NCBI GenBank assembly: GCA_039583875.1
Contig: CM077167.1
Span: forward strand, 150,119,010 to 150,183,009
Source of the DNA: Platanthera guangdongensis
Taxonomy: Eukaryota > Streptophyta > Magnoliopsida > Asparagales > Orchidaceae
Length of the DNA: 64,000 bases
Direction: 5' to 3'
Under the pieces are notes generated by a model. It was not told the origin of the DNA and did not search any database. It worked only from the letters and a program-made list of their open reading frames with translations. Shown here piece by piece: positions 10,566 through 21,553 of this stretch. The position numbers and the translations under genes are program-made. Within the stretch, counting starts at the first letter, position 1, and the number at the start of each line of letters is the position of its first letter.

Positions 10566-13500
10566 TCTGTTTTGCAGGTAAGTCCAAGTGGCCATGCCCC
10601 AATATGGTACTTGGACAGTGGATGTTCCAGGAACATGACTGGAACTAGGGGATTGCTAAAGGACTACACACCTATCAAGGATGGTACAAAAGTCACCTTT
10701 GGTGGTTCTGAAAAAGGAATCATCAAGGGTTTTGGTAACATTTCTAGCTCCCATATAACAAATACTCAAGTGGCTTATGTTAAAGGTTTGAAACATAACC
10801 TTATTAGTATAAGTCAAATGAGTGATTTAGGATATGACATCTCATTTGTCAAAGATGGTTGTCATATCAGGAGGTCAAATGATCAAAAGATCATTTTGAC
10901 AGGTTACAGAAAGAGAAATGTCTATTGCCTAGACATTATGTGTGAGAACAATGGTTCTCCAGTGTGTCTTGTAGCTGATGAGAAAGTCTCTCATTGTGTC
11001 AAATGGCACAAGAGGCTAGCCCATCTTAACTACAAGACAATTGGCCAACTCTATAGCAAAGAGTTAGTGAGGAATGGTCCTCAAGTTAAGTGTATTAAAG
11101 ATGGAATATGCTCAGCTTGTTAAAAGGGCAAGCAGACTAGATCCACCTTTAGTAGCATTGAAAACAAAGATGCTGTGAGGTGCTTATACCTCTTGCATAT
11201 GGATCTCTTTGGTCCTATGCCAGTTCACAGCCTAGGTAGGAAGGTCTATACCTTTGTGGTTGTAGATGACTACTCAAGGTTTTCCTAGGTGTTCTTCCTT
11301 AGACAGAAATCTGAAACACCTAGTATCTTCTAGAGCTTTGTCAAACAAATTCAGAATGAGTTAGACAGTATAGTGGTCAAAATAAGAAGTGACCATGGTA
11401 CTGAATTTCAGTCTGATAGTATGACAAAACTATGTGAAGAATTTGAGATATTTCAGGAGTTTTCTTCACCAAGAACACCTCAGCAAAATGGCATTGCTGA
11501 GAGGAAAAATAGAACCTTGATTGAGGCTGGTAGGACCCTATTAAGTAACACATCTCTCCCAAAATATTTCTGGGCCGAGGCAGTTAACACTGCATGCCAT
11601 GTAATTAATAGGGCGACCATTACTAAAAGCCACAATAAGACACCTTATGAGATTGTGAAAGGCAGAAAACCAAACCTATCCTATTTCAGGATCTTTGGTT
11701 GTAAGTGCTTTATACTTAACAATGGAAAGTCTTACTTGACCAAGTTTGCTGCCAAGTTCCAAGAGGGGATCTTTATTGGGTACAGCAACAATAGTAAGGC
11801 TTATAGAGTCTACAACTTGTCTACTCAAGTTGTAGAAGAGTCAGTACATGTAGTATTTGATGAAGCTAGACTTATTAACAATGAGTTGTCTAGAAGTATT
11901 TGCAGCTCCACAGGTGTAACTAAGAAGATGGACAAGCTTACTATTGAAGAAGAATCTACTGCAAGCCAGCATGTAGATGATAGTGGCTGTTGTCTAGGGG
12001 GAGTACTACATGTACCTAATGCAGAAGAAGACCAAGGAGTGCAGCAAGATGAAGAAGCTGATGGAGTTCAACCTGAAGCCAGGATGCCTCCAGCTAATAG
12101 GCATCTAAGAGATCATCCAGCAGATCAAATCATTGGTGATCTAAGACAAGGGGTACAAACAAGGAGCAGAAATCAGAGTGCAGTACTCTACTCCAGTTTT
12201 CTATCCCAAGTAGAGCCAAAGAAGTTTGAAGAAGCCATCCTAGACCCTCATTGGATTGAGGCAATGCAATAAGAGCTGAATCAGTTCAAGAGGTGCAAAG
12301 TCTGGGAGCTTGTTCCTAAACCAAAAGACCACAACATAATTGGAACCAAGTGGATCTTTAGGAACAAGATGGATGAACATGGAGTAATTATCAAGAACAA
12401 AGCAAGACTGGTTGCTAAGGGATATAGGCAGGAAGAAGGTATTGACTTTGATCAAACCTTTGCTCCAGTAGCCAGACTGGAAGCCATAAGGATGTTCCTG
12501 GCCTATGCAACCTATCAAGGATTTAAAGTATACCAAATGGATGTTAAGTCAGCCTTTCTTAATGGTAATCTAAAAGAAGAGGTCTATGTGGAATAGCCAT
12601 CAGGTTTTGTTGATTCAACTCAACCTAATTATGTCTATAGACTTAGGATGGCTTTGTATGGGTTAAAACAAGCCCCTAGGGCTTGGTATGAAACCTTGTC
12701 TAGTTTCCTCATTGAGAATAAATTCACAAGGGGGGAAATAGACAAGACTCTATTCCTCAGGAAATCCAGAGGTAAGATAATACTAGTCCAAATATATGTA
12801 TATGACATCATATTTGGGTCTACTGAAAGTAGTCTTTGCAAAAAGTTTGCAAAACGTATGCAAGGACAATTTGAGATGAGCAGTATGGGGGAACTTAAGT
12901 TCTTTTTGGGCCTCCAAGTTAGACAGACTGAGAATGGTTTATCCATATGCCAGTCTAAGTTCACCCTAGAACTGATAAGGAAGTATGGTATGGATTCATC
13001 CAGTACCATGAAGACTCCTATGGGGTCAAGTATGTCTCTTAGCAAAGATGATGCAGGGAAACCTGTAGATGAGACTTTGTATAGAGGGATAGTTGGCTCC
13101 CTACTCTACTTGACTGCAAGTAGACCAGATATCATGTATGCTACATGTGTCTGTGCTAGGTACCAAGCATGCCCTAAAGAGTCTCATTTGACAGCAGTCA
13201 AAAGGATACTGAGATATCTAAAGGGCACACCTTATCTAGGCCTTTGGTACCCTAAGAATGGAGACTTTGAACTGACAGGTTATTCAGATGCAGATTTTGC
13301 AGGCTGCAAAGAAGATAGGAAGAGTACAATTGGTACCTGTCAATTCCTAGGTGGAAGACTGATTTCATGGAGTAGCAAAAAGCAAACAAATGTGGCTATC
13401 TCCACAGCAGAATCAGAGTATGTGGCTGTAGGAAGTTGCTGTGCTCAACTTCTATGGATACAACATCAACTTGAGGATTATGGTATTCAAGTAAGTAGAA

Positions 13501-13739
13501 CACCACTATTTTGTGATTCTACTAGTGCTATATCTATTGCAAACAATCCTATTTCCTATAGTAGAACTAAACATATTGAAATAAAATATCATTTTCTAAG
13601 GGAACATGTAGAAAAAGAAGATATATCACTAGAGTATGTAAATATATATAATCAACTAACTGACATGTATACTAAGCCCCTAGAAGAAACCAAGTTCAAT
13701 AGGTTTAAAATTGAATTAGGTATGATAAACTTAGAATAA
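10566..13739 (+). pseudogene. pol: pol of B1 (protease, integrase, RT, RNase H), inactivated
   Basis: Pol continues in the gag frame after the gag stop. Protease is marked by WYLDSGCSRNMTG near 10605; GAG-pre-integrase by CVKWHKRLAHLNY near 11000; integrase by LHMDLFGPM, IRSDHGTEF and RTPQQNGIAERKNRT (D,D,E); RT by [29 protein letters not shown] and [12 protein letters not shown]; RNase H by SDADFAGC and STAESEYVA. Five stops break it (11121, 11286, 11331, 12270, 12594), with no frameshift. The RT catalytic YVDD box reads YVYD (12795-12806), which removes a catalytic Asp. B1 could therefore move only with enzymes supplied by another copy. Confidence 0.93.
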
Positions 13740-13759
13740 GTTTACAGAAATGGCAAAGT

Positions 13760-14105
13760 AAAATAGTGTCGACACACAGAGTTATCTGTGTCGAGACAGA
13801 AAATTGGTGTCGACACTTCAAAGAAAAGGTGTCGACACATCTAGGAAGTTGGTGTCGACACTTCAGAAAATTAGTGTCGACACATGATAAGTAGGTGTCG
13901 ACACAGCCAAGGTGGTGTCGACACTTAGGCTTTACTCAGAATTAGTGAAGTAAAGTGTCGAATATGTGTCGAGCTAAGTGGTGTCGACACATAAACAAGT
14001 GTCGACACATATATTCTGTCGTCTATACTTGTGTTGACACATTGGTGTCGAGACATTATAAGTCTGTGTCAACACTTTTCAACAGTGTCGACCCAATTTG
14101 AGTTT
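13760..14105 (+). promoter_or_regulatory. Second GTGTCGACAC cluster, upstream of ORF3 in B1
   Basis: About nine exact copies of the LTR palindrome, plus variants, lie in the 500 bp between pol and ORF3, outside either LTR. The cluster ends about 40 bp before a TATA box. The LTR shows the same order, with the palindrome cluster upstream of the TATA box, which suggests a duplicated promoter module. Confidence 0.85.
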
Positions 14106-14140
14106 GCTGACGTGCCCTTTCATCTTCAATCCTAGAAAGG

Positions 14141-14149
14141 TATAAATAG
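14141..14149 (+). promoter_or_regulatory. Putative internal TATA box for ORF3
   Basis: TATAAATAG lies 106 bp before the ORF3 ATG and just downstream of the palindrome cluster. A pyrimidine-rich, leader-like stretch (CTCTCTTCTCTC) follows before the ATG. Element E has the related TATATGTAGG at the equivalent place. Confidence 0.62.
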
Positions 14150-14246
14150 GATTTCTCCATTGTCTGTCGACACGCTCACCAAAGTTTCGAGACCAAACTT
14201 GTGTGTTGACACCTCTCTTCTCTCAATTCAAATTCTTCAAACCCTA

Positions 14247-17066
14247 ATGGCGCCCAAGCTCGAGGAGAACGTGAACGAAGGCTATGAACTGGTGCGGCAT
14301 GCATTTGATGACGCAGAATCGGAAATCAAGGATGTAGTAACCCTAGTTGCAAACTCAGGGTTAGATTTTCTTGTTTCAGAGCCGACAAAGATATGGAAGA
14401 AAGAAATATTAGAATTTCTGAACGGAGCAACCCTAGAAGAATCTGGATTCAAGATAAAGTCAAGGGTTCATGGAGAAAAGGTGAAGGTCTCATCTAAGAG
14501 TTTGAGAAAAGTACTTCAGTTACCAAGGACTAAGGAAGAAGAGAATGTTTCTGCTTCTAAAACTAGGGAAGCATTAACTTGGTGTGGTCTGGATTCCAAT
14601 ATGAAAATTGGATCAGTATTCAATAGGAAGGGGATGAACAGCAAAGGAAAATTCCTCTCTGAAATTGTTGGAAAGGTGATCTTGAGTAAGTCTGGAGGGC
14701 ATGACAGGGTATCAGCCCATATGTTCAGTCTCATGACAAGGATTATCTTCACATTGAAAACTGATTGGTCTGTAGTAGTCTTTGATAAGATTAAAGAGAG
14801 CATGAAGAAGCCCAATATGGGTAGGATACTAAGTCTTTACTTGGCTGGTAGTATACCAGAAGTAATGAGCCAAGCTGCAGGATCAAAGATCAATCACATG
14901 AGGAAGATGAACATGAGAATCTTCTCAAGATGGGATAGGGTCTTGTCTAAGGAGATGCCAACACCTGAGAAGGAAACCCCACTAAAGAAGAAGAAGAAGA
15001 CAGCCCCAGTGGCTCAAGAATCATCCAGCAGTTCAGAAGAACAAGTAGTGTTCACTCCTGATGAGGAAGCAGAAGGAAATGCTGGACAATCTCCAACAAG
15101 ACAAGATGATGCTGAGAGGCAGAGGGAGATACCACAAGCTAGCCCTCTTCACCAGGATTCTATCCAGGGGGAGCCTCTAGTAGTGGAAGAGCCAACTCCA
15201 CTAGAAAGTGAACAAGCCACTCAAATCATTCTTGAGGTACTCACTGAAATCAATAACTTAGTTTCCCCTATAGAGGATAATATTTTGTCTGATTCATTAA
15301 ATAATGTTAATCAGCAACCTCAGATTGATAGTCAACCCCCAGATGTTGTCATGGAGGACACATCTGTTGCAGCTCAAGTTGTATCTGATCAAGTTGTTGA
15401 TGAGACAAGGGATTCTCCATCACAACCTCAACAAGAGTTTACAATGGAAGATCTCTTCCTTAATATGGATCAAACAGACTTTGAGAAAGCAAGTGCTGCT
15501 GCTAAGGGGGAGAATTCTCATGTTGAGGGGGAGCAAGTAGTAATTGTTGAAGAACCTGCAAGGAAAGAGCCTGAGAAACCAAAGGATATTGATGAGCTAC
15601 CTAGGGAGAGGGTAGAAATAGCCAGCACATCAGCTTCTGAAGATGAGGAGGCTGTAAGAGCAAAGAAAAGGAAATTCCAAGTATTTAAGAGAAGGAGCCA
15701 GAATTACAAAAAGGCCTTACAAACAATAGCACCACAGCCTATATCACAGCCAGCACCATCTGTAGATTATAGTTCTCTCATGGTTGCTATGCAAATAAAG
15801 CTTGATGAGCACAGGAAAGCTATAGAAACATATATGGATGATGGTCATAAGTCTCTACAATTTGACCTGGCCCAGGACATTAAGTCTATTAGATTTGAGA
15901 TGAATCTAAATAAGAAGGAGATGACTGACTGCTTCCACAAGGGAGGGAATGCAGTAGTCTATCTAGCAACTCATCAAGAAAAGATCAAAGCACAAGTGGA
16001 TGAACTTGTAGTGAAGCAAGGATATATTCTGGAGAACCAGCTCAGGATAAATGACAATTTGACTGCTTCTCATAATGCAATTGTCACAGAGATGACGAAT
16101 ATAGCTGCTGGACAGACTACAGCTAATGCTACTGCTAAGGCAGAGTTTGATAAAGTTTTACAAGAAGGCATAACTGCTGCTACTTCTGCTATTGAAAACT
16201 CTCAGAAGTTGATCACTGAAAAACTCCAAAGGTTAAAACCTTTTTACAAGGATGGAGTCAATTATATCAATGCCCAAATAATATTCCAAAAAGATGATTT
16301 AAGGGATCACATAGAAAGAGAAGTCATAAAGGGGGAGAGGGTGTTAGTCAAAGCAGGCTCTGATCATGCAAAATGGATTTCCAATTCCATCAGAGCCACT
16401 CTTGGTTATCCTCCTTTATGTGATGATGATAATGTTGTTGAGTCTGGGATTAATCCTGCCTATCTTGGAGGTGAGCAAGCTGAAGTAGCTCAGGTGATCT
16501 ATCCTCCACCAGACTTTGATATGGTACAAGCTAATATACAGTCAATGTATAGCCCACCGGAGGGACAGCAAAATGTCATCATAGAAAAGGTGGTTCAGCC
16601 AGTATCTGAAGCTGTACAAGATGCTATAATGAAAGAACAAGAAGCCAGATTGTCTAAGAAGAGGTTCAGAGAGCAAGCTGAACAAAGGCCTGATTTTGAA
16701 CAGTGGAGCCCCACTTCAAGAAATATCATTCTGACTGCATGGAAGGCTGCCAAGGATAATATTCAAGATAGAAACAAATGGTTTTCTGAAATGGAGTGGA
16801 GGAAGCATGAGACTAGGCAAGAAGCCATTGTGCAATACAAGAGAAAGGCTAAGATGGGAAAGCTACCTCCTACTGCCCAGGAGCCTAGCAAGTACTTTCC
16901 CAAGCCTTATCATTACTTTGAGAGGCAAAAGATCAAAGCTGAAGAGCTAAAGAAGAAGGATCTTAAAGGCAAGAAGCCTGCTGCTGCTGAAAATGCTGAA
17001 GCCCCTATGCAAGCAAAGATACAGTCTGGGAAGGGCATAGTTATCAAGGAGGCTGAGCAGGAATAA
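14247..17066 (+). CDS. ORF3 of B1, intact 939-codon extra reading frame
   Basis: The start ATG (14247, MAPKLEENV) is chosen because F has MAPRTT at the matching place; the open frame extends further up to 14160. The N-terminal 225 or so residues form a compact domain also seen in F (ELVR...F, GL.F, KSRV.G.K...S, NRKGMN..GK.LS.IVGKV) and resemble what is called a putative plant transposon protein domain. Next come a basic run (KKKKK) near 250, a long acidic Gln/Pro/Ser-rich region, a nuclear-signal-like AKKRK...KRRS near 471-490, a helical region near 540-720, and a conserved C-terminal block (QWSPTS...W near 818, then FPKPYHYFERQ). No signal peptide or membrane span is visible, so the name envelope-like is not supported. 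No stop interrupts it, in contrast to the decayed gag-pol beside it. Function unknown. Confidence 0.85.
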   Translation: MAPKLEENVNEGYELVRHAFDDAESEIKDVVTLVANSGLDFLVSEPTKIWKKEILEFLNGATLEESGFKIKSRVHGEKVKVSSKSLRKVLQLPRTKEEENVSASKTREALTWCGLDSNMKIGSVFNRKGMNSKGKFLSEIVGKVILSKSGGHDRVSAHMFSLMTRIIFTLKTDWSVVVFDKIKESMKKPNMGRILSLYLAGSIPEVMSQAAGSKINHMRKMNMRIFSRWDRVLSKEMPTPEKETPLKKKKKTAPVAQESSSSSEEQVVFTPDEEAEGNAGQSPTRQDDAERQREIPQASPLHQDSIQGEPLVVEEPTPLESEQATQIILEVLTEINNLVSPIEDNILSDSLNNVNQQPQIDSQPPDVVMEDTSVAAQVVSDQVVDETRDSPSQPQQEFTMEDLFLNMDQTDFEKASAAAKGENSHVEGEQVVIVEEPARKEPEKPKDIDELPRERVEIASTSASEDEEAVRAKKRKFQVFKRRSQNYKKALQTIAPQPISQPAPSVDYSSLMVAMQIKLDEHRKAIETYMDDGHKSLQFDLAQDIKSIRFEMNLNKKEMTDCFHKGGNAVVYLATHQEKIKAQVDELVVKQGYILENQLRINDNLTASHNAIVTEMTNIAAGQTTANATAKAEFDKVLQEGITAATSAIENSQKLITEKLQRLKPFYKDGVNYINAQIIFQKDDLRDHIEREVIKGERVLVKAGSDHAKWISNSIRATLGYPPLCDDDNVVESGINPAYLGGEQAEVAQVIYPPPDFDMVQANIQSMYSPPEGQQNVIIEKVVQPVSEAVQDAIMKEQEARLSKKRFREQAEQRPDFEQWSPTSRNIILTAWKAAKDNIQDRNKWFSEMEWRKHETRQEAIVQYKRKAKMGKLPPTAQEPSKYFPKPYHYFERQKIKAEELKKKDLKGKKPAAAENAEAPMQAKIQSGKGIVIKEAEQE

Positions 17067-17341
17067 AATAGAATTATCTTTAGTTTATAGCTGTAATCTT
17101 TTGATTTTAAACATTCTGTAAACTTTTGTATAATGTATATAACAAAGTTGTTAGAACAATGTGTTGTGTGAAAAATCTATTACATAATTGTTCTGAGATA
17201 TATGTGTGTACATGTTTTGTTTAATACATGTTAATGTACTTTCCCTGATTGCATAATCCTGTTTTACATCATTCTGTAATTTTATTATGTATGGTGTATA
17301 TCATTGACTAAGGGTTATGACTTCTCCAAATAGGGGGAGAT
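17067..17341 (+). other. Spacer and purine tract before the 3' LTR of B1
   Basis: AT-rich noncoding DNA, then the second-strand primer CTCCAAATAGGGGGAGAT (17324-17341) directly next to the LTR. The same tract occurs in F and, slightly changed, in C and E. Confidence 0.8.
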
Positions 17342-19352
17342 TGTTGGGTACATTGGTCTAAATATACCTGATTTGAAGAAGACTCACCCTACTCAATGAT
17401 ATACATCAAAAATGTATTTGATGTATTTTGAGTTTAGTTGTGCAGGTCAAGTATTTACAAGGAAAGCTGAAAAGTTTCTAAGCCCATGTGTCGACACCCA
17501 GGAGGAAAGTGTCAACACTTAAGAAGACTTGTGTCGACACCCAGACAAGCATTGTCGACACTTGGAGTAATTGTGTCGACACTAGGGATGCAGAGTCGAC
17601 ACCAGACAGAAAGTGTCGACACATACAGTTTGTATCGACACTCAATGAAGAGAAGTCCAGTAAAGCTGTGTCGACACTTAGAAGCAGTGTCGACACCCAG
17701 AAGAATTGTGTATACATCAGAAAGTGTCGACACTTGGAGGCTGTGTCGACACTCAGCAAATTTCAGCAGAGTCTAAGTATAAGTGTCGACATAATAAAGA
17801 ATGTGTCGACACTCAGCAGAAGACTCAACACTTGAAGAAAGTGTCGACACAATGAAGAATGTGTCGACACACACCAGAAGACTCAATACATGAAGATAGT
17901 GTTGACACTGGGAGGCTGTGTCGATACTTAGCAAAGTTCAACAAAAATTCTAAGTACAAGTGTCGACACAAAGGAGATGTGTCGACACTCAGCCAAAGTC
18001 TCAACAGAAGAAGAATGTGTTGACACAAGGAGCTGTGTCGACACTCAGCTAGTATCAACACAGAAGGCATGTGTCGACACCAAGAAGATGTGTCGACACT
18101 GAACAAGTTCAACACATGAAGATGTGTCGACACAAAGGAGTTGTTTCGACACTTATAAGAATTCAACTAAGTACTGAAGAACAAGGAGTTGTGTCGACAC
18201 TCAATATCAGTGTCGACACATGATGAAGAAGCAGTGTCGAGATATAAATTCTATAACACAAGGAGTTGTGTTGACACCTTGAAGGCTAGTGTCGACACTT
18301 AGTTAACTTGTGTCGACACTTAGTCTATAAGTGTCGACACTTAAAGACAGACTGTCTCGACACTTTCAGACAGTTACAAATATTTCAAGAAGTGACTGGA
18401 TGACATGACAGCTGCCATTCTAGCCGGTCTACTGCAACTGTCAGAGATGTCAGAAAGCCGTTAGAAACCGGATCAGCCGGTCACCATGATGAAGGCCTAT
18501 ATATAGGCCTATTCTGTCAACAGAAGAAGATGATTCAACACAGATTAACACAAATCAGTTGAAGTGATCTGAAGATCTAAGTAGTTGGAGAAAGAGAGCT
18601 CCATCCAAGAAGACAGCCGTTGGAACCAGGCTGTGAAGAAGGATTCAGACCTAGTTCTGAATCTTAAGTTGCAGTGATTGAAGATCAGCTGCAGAGAATC
18701 AATCCTATTGTGTTCTACATTCAAGAAGCTTTGAAGAAAAGCCAAGTGAGATTGTTCTCAGCAGAGTTCTTCCAAGAACTCATCAAGAACCGATCAACTC
18801 ATCTCCCTTTTCTCTTAGTTGTAGGTATATTCTTTGTATTCTAAATTTCTTGTAGGATCCTAAGGGATCTGAGTTGTAATCCTGTAATTATAAAGGCTGA
18901 GTGGTAGGGCCTGTGTGCCTGAGTGTAGGGGAACTATTTCTCTGAGTGTAGGCCTGTTGTGGCTGAGTGTAGGCCTTGTGGCTGAGTGTAGGCCTTGTGG
19001 CTGAGTGTAGGTCTTTGGAGAAGACTGAGTTGTAGGGCCTTGTGCCTGAGATGTAGGAACCTGTTTGGGGTTCTGAGTGTAAGATCTGAGGATCTGAGAT
19101 AGTGGAGGAGTTTGGCCGAATCTAGTACACTACTAGATAGGCGAAGGGGGAAAGTGGATGTACCCAAATCTTAGGGAACCACTATAAATCTGTGTGTTCA
19201 CTGTGTGCATGTGTTATTCTGTGATTGCTGATTGATTGCTGTGAAAAATTAATTATAACTCTGTGAAATAATCTGCAATCTGTCTAAAAAGTTTAAAAAG
19301 ATTTAGTCACCTATTCACTCCCCCTTTAGGTGATTAGGTACAATTTCTTTCA
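17342..19352 (+). repeat. 3' LTR of B1
   Basis: Same ends and same length (2011 bp) as the 5' LTR. It contains the palindrome cluster (about 17485-18365), TATAAAT at 19183 and the C-tract stem. The C-tract itself is interrupted here (CACTCCCCCTTTAGG), so it is shorter than in the 5' LTR. Target duplication ATAAC follows. Confidence 0.95.
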
Positions 19353-19856
19353 ATAACATTGATTGAGTAGACCACACTCAACGCCTGTACACTTAGCCAT
19401 ATTTTCAGCCAATTTCTCAAGCCTTAGACTGACTCAGCCTGACTCACAGCCTTTTTGTTGTATGTCGTTGAGTGAGTAGACTATACTCAATGCTTTTGTA
19501 CTTAGCAAAATTTCTGGCTATCAAACAGTTAGGCTGAGATAGACCCAACATTATTTGTTATATGGCATTGAGTGAGCTGTCCTCACTCAACACCTGTGGA
19601 CTTAGGTAAATTTCAACTAGGCAATATTGAATCCATACCTCTGGCATTGAGTGAGCTTGCTCCACTCAACGCCTGTGGACTTAGTCGATTTTTGCTATGT
19701 CCAACAACCATTTATTGTGTACACATGCCCAATCAATGTGATATGGACTAACCTGCACTCAAGACCTCAAATGCACATCAAATACAGTTAATGTTTGTGA
19801 CATTAACTTGTTTGACTGCTCACAAATCAGGGACATTGAGAACAATAAACCCAACA
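19353..19856 (-). repeat. Left (3') LTR of element C, fragment right of B1
   Basis: Aligned by eye, this matches 39136-39181 joined to 58107-58452 in the right LTR of C, and its last 110 or so bases are unmatched because B2 cuts the right copy. On the minus strand the LTR starts TGTTGGGTTTATTG at 19856. It holds four spaced inverted-repeat modules of the form GTTGAGTGAG..../....CACTCAACGC. Target duplication ATAAC of B1 is at 19353-19357. Confidence 0.9.
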
Positions 19857-20348
19857 ATCTTCCCCTATTTGAAGAAGTCAAAACCCTTATCAAAATTTTT
19901 TAAAAAAAATTCTTTCCTTGGTCAATGACACACACAATCTATACAACAAAATAAATATTGAAATTCTGATAAGCTATAAATAAGTGTACCTCATTTCCTG
20001 CATCACTTACTCCCTCTGTTTTGCTGCAAGGTGTTTGTCCTTACTTGAGTGCCACATGTCCTTCTTTCTTTGGATGACAAGATATGTCCTTCATTTCCGT
20101 TTGCAATCTCTCCCCCTTGCTATGTCTCCCCCTTGCTAAGACCTTCTCTCTCCTCTCCCCCTTTTTGACTTCTATAGAATAGGCAGATAGGGTCTGGCCC
20201 TTCCACTGGCTGACCTTCTCTCTTTTCTCCAGACGAACTTACTCCCCCTTAGTAGAAGCATCAGTGAACTGATACTACTGGGGAGTTTGTATGTCCCGCA
20301 AGAGGAACAATATCTGCAACAAAAAAATGCAAAAGGGAGTGCCTGAAG
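19857..20348 (-). other. Spacer and purine tract of element C, no ORF3
   Basis: On the minus strand the purine tract AAATAGGGGAAGAT (19857-19870) abuts the LTR. The other 480 bases between it and the end of pol hold no reading frame. They contain repeated CTCCCCCTT-type purine/pyrimidine tracts near 20110-20250. C either never had ORF3 or lost it. Confidence 0.7.
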
Positions 20349-20718
20349 CTATGTCAAGTTCAACATACCCAGCTCAAATTTGAGGGCGTTGAACTTTGCT
20401 TCATCTAATGGCATAGTGAAGATATCAGCCACTTGCATGTCTATGAGGACAAACTCAAGACTGATGTCTTCCTTCTCCACATGCTACCTAATAAAATGAT
20501 ATCTAATTTCTATGTGCTTAGTCCTGCTATGTGAGACAGGATTCCTAGCAATAAAAATAACACTTGTAGAATCACAGTAGAGAGGAGTTCTTACCTGAAA
20601 GTTGTAATCCTGGAGCAAATGTTGGATCCACAGCAGCTGAGCACAACAGCTTCCTGCTGATATATACTCTGACTTAGCAATAGATATTGTCACACTAGTT
20701 TGCTTCTTGCTTCTCCAA
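20349..20718 (-). pseudogene. pol: RNase H end of element C pol, cut by the CACTA element
   Basis: The minus-strand frame reads SKKQTSVTISIAKSEY, SCCAQLLWIQHLLQDY and CDSTSVIFIARNPVSHSRTKHIEIRYHFIR, then an in-frame TAG (20484-20486), then HVEKEDISLEF... to a final stop at 20349. This is the C-terminal half of copia RNase H, close to that of B1. The first half lies beyond the CACTA element at 24579-24932. Confidence 0.9.
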
Positions 20719-21089
20719 CACTACAAGATATATGCTCTACAATGATGTTTTTACTGTGACGTTTTCGAAAGCGTCACCATTTGTTTTATATTTAGTGATA
20801 TTTTTTAAAAAATGTCGGCAATACAAAAATAAGCATTAGCCACGCTTTCCATTAAAAACGTCAACTTACATGTTTAGTTTTTATGACGATTATTTTTAAA
20901 ATGTCTTCACAATATTAGATTTTCTGTCAAAGTTCTGATAGTGATGTTTTTGATGGTAGTGAAGTTATATTGATGATAGCGCCGATCTCGATCATAAGCT
21001 TGATAAAAATAATATTTAAATATATTTAATATGAATCTGTTCACCATGGATATGAAGTCTCTACAAGCATACGCAACTATTAGAGTCGG

Positions 21090-21215
21090 CGCATAAGGTA
21101 GTCATGCACTCTTCAGCTTGTAGCTCAATGATCTAGGCAAATTATTATTAGTTATGAAATACCCTACGATCAAGTAGTCATGCATTTTTTAGCTTGTAGC
21201 TCAATATGAGTGTTC
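21090..21215 (+). repeat. Direct duplication inside the CACTA element
   Basis: GTAGTCATGCACTCTTCAGCTTGTAGCTCAAT near 21093 recurs with three changes near 21175. The spacing is about 82 bp. Confidence 0.7.
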
Positions 21216-21534
21216 CAAGGTATAACCACTATCAAAAATCAGACATTTAGTGATGAAAACTTAGCGACGAAATATATTTTGTCACTAAAAATATATCCTT
21301 AATGATGAAATATAAATTCTGTCAATTAATTAAATTTTCTAAATTATTTTGTAATCATGCAAAAATAATTTAGTCACTGAATAATTTTTTTAGTGACAAA
21401 AAATTAGTGACTAGTTATCAAAATTTTGAAGTTTCTTTTGTAAAAAAATTAATTTATTATCTTTTAATTAAAAACATTTTATTATAAAATATCTTTAAAT
21501 ATATAAGCTAAGCTAATTAACTTCGACTAAGTTA

Positions 21535-21553
21535 GCACCCCCCCCCCCCCCCA
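21535..21553 (+). repeat. Homopolymer C tract
   Basis: A run of more than a dozen C (21537-21552) followed by an A run. It is a likely sequencing or slippage hot spot inside the CACTA element. Confidence 0.85.

Larger units (their letters stand above)
6413..19352 (+). mobile_element. Element B1: complete Sirevirus-type copia retrotransposon with ORF3
   Basis: A 12,940 bp element bounded by LTRs of equal length (2011 bp, TGTTGGGT...CTTTCA) with target duplication ATAAC at 6408-6412 and 19353-19357. The order is LTR, primer site matching initiator Met-tRNA (TGGTATCAGAG), gag, protease-integrase-RT-RNase H (copia order), a palindrome cluster, ORF3, a purine tract (AAATAGGGGGAGAT), LTR. Large size, a gag with two zinc knuckles and an extra ORF after pol are Sirevirus traits. 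Gag-pol is decayed; ORF3 is not. It lies in the left LTR of element C. Confidence 0.95.

Noticed and set aside
14160..17066. ORF3 as a classical envelope protein
   Set aside because: No signal peptide, membrane span or glycoprotein-like cysteine pattern is visible; basic, nuclear-signal-like runs argue against it.
19858..20348. Search for an ORF3 remnant in element C
   Set aside because: No frame over 30 codons resembled ORF3 of B1 or F in the 490 bases between RNase H and the LTR.
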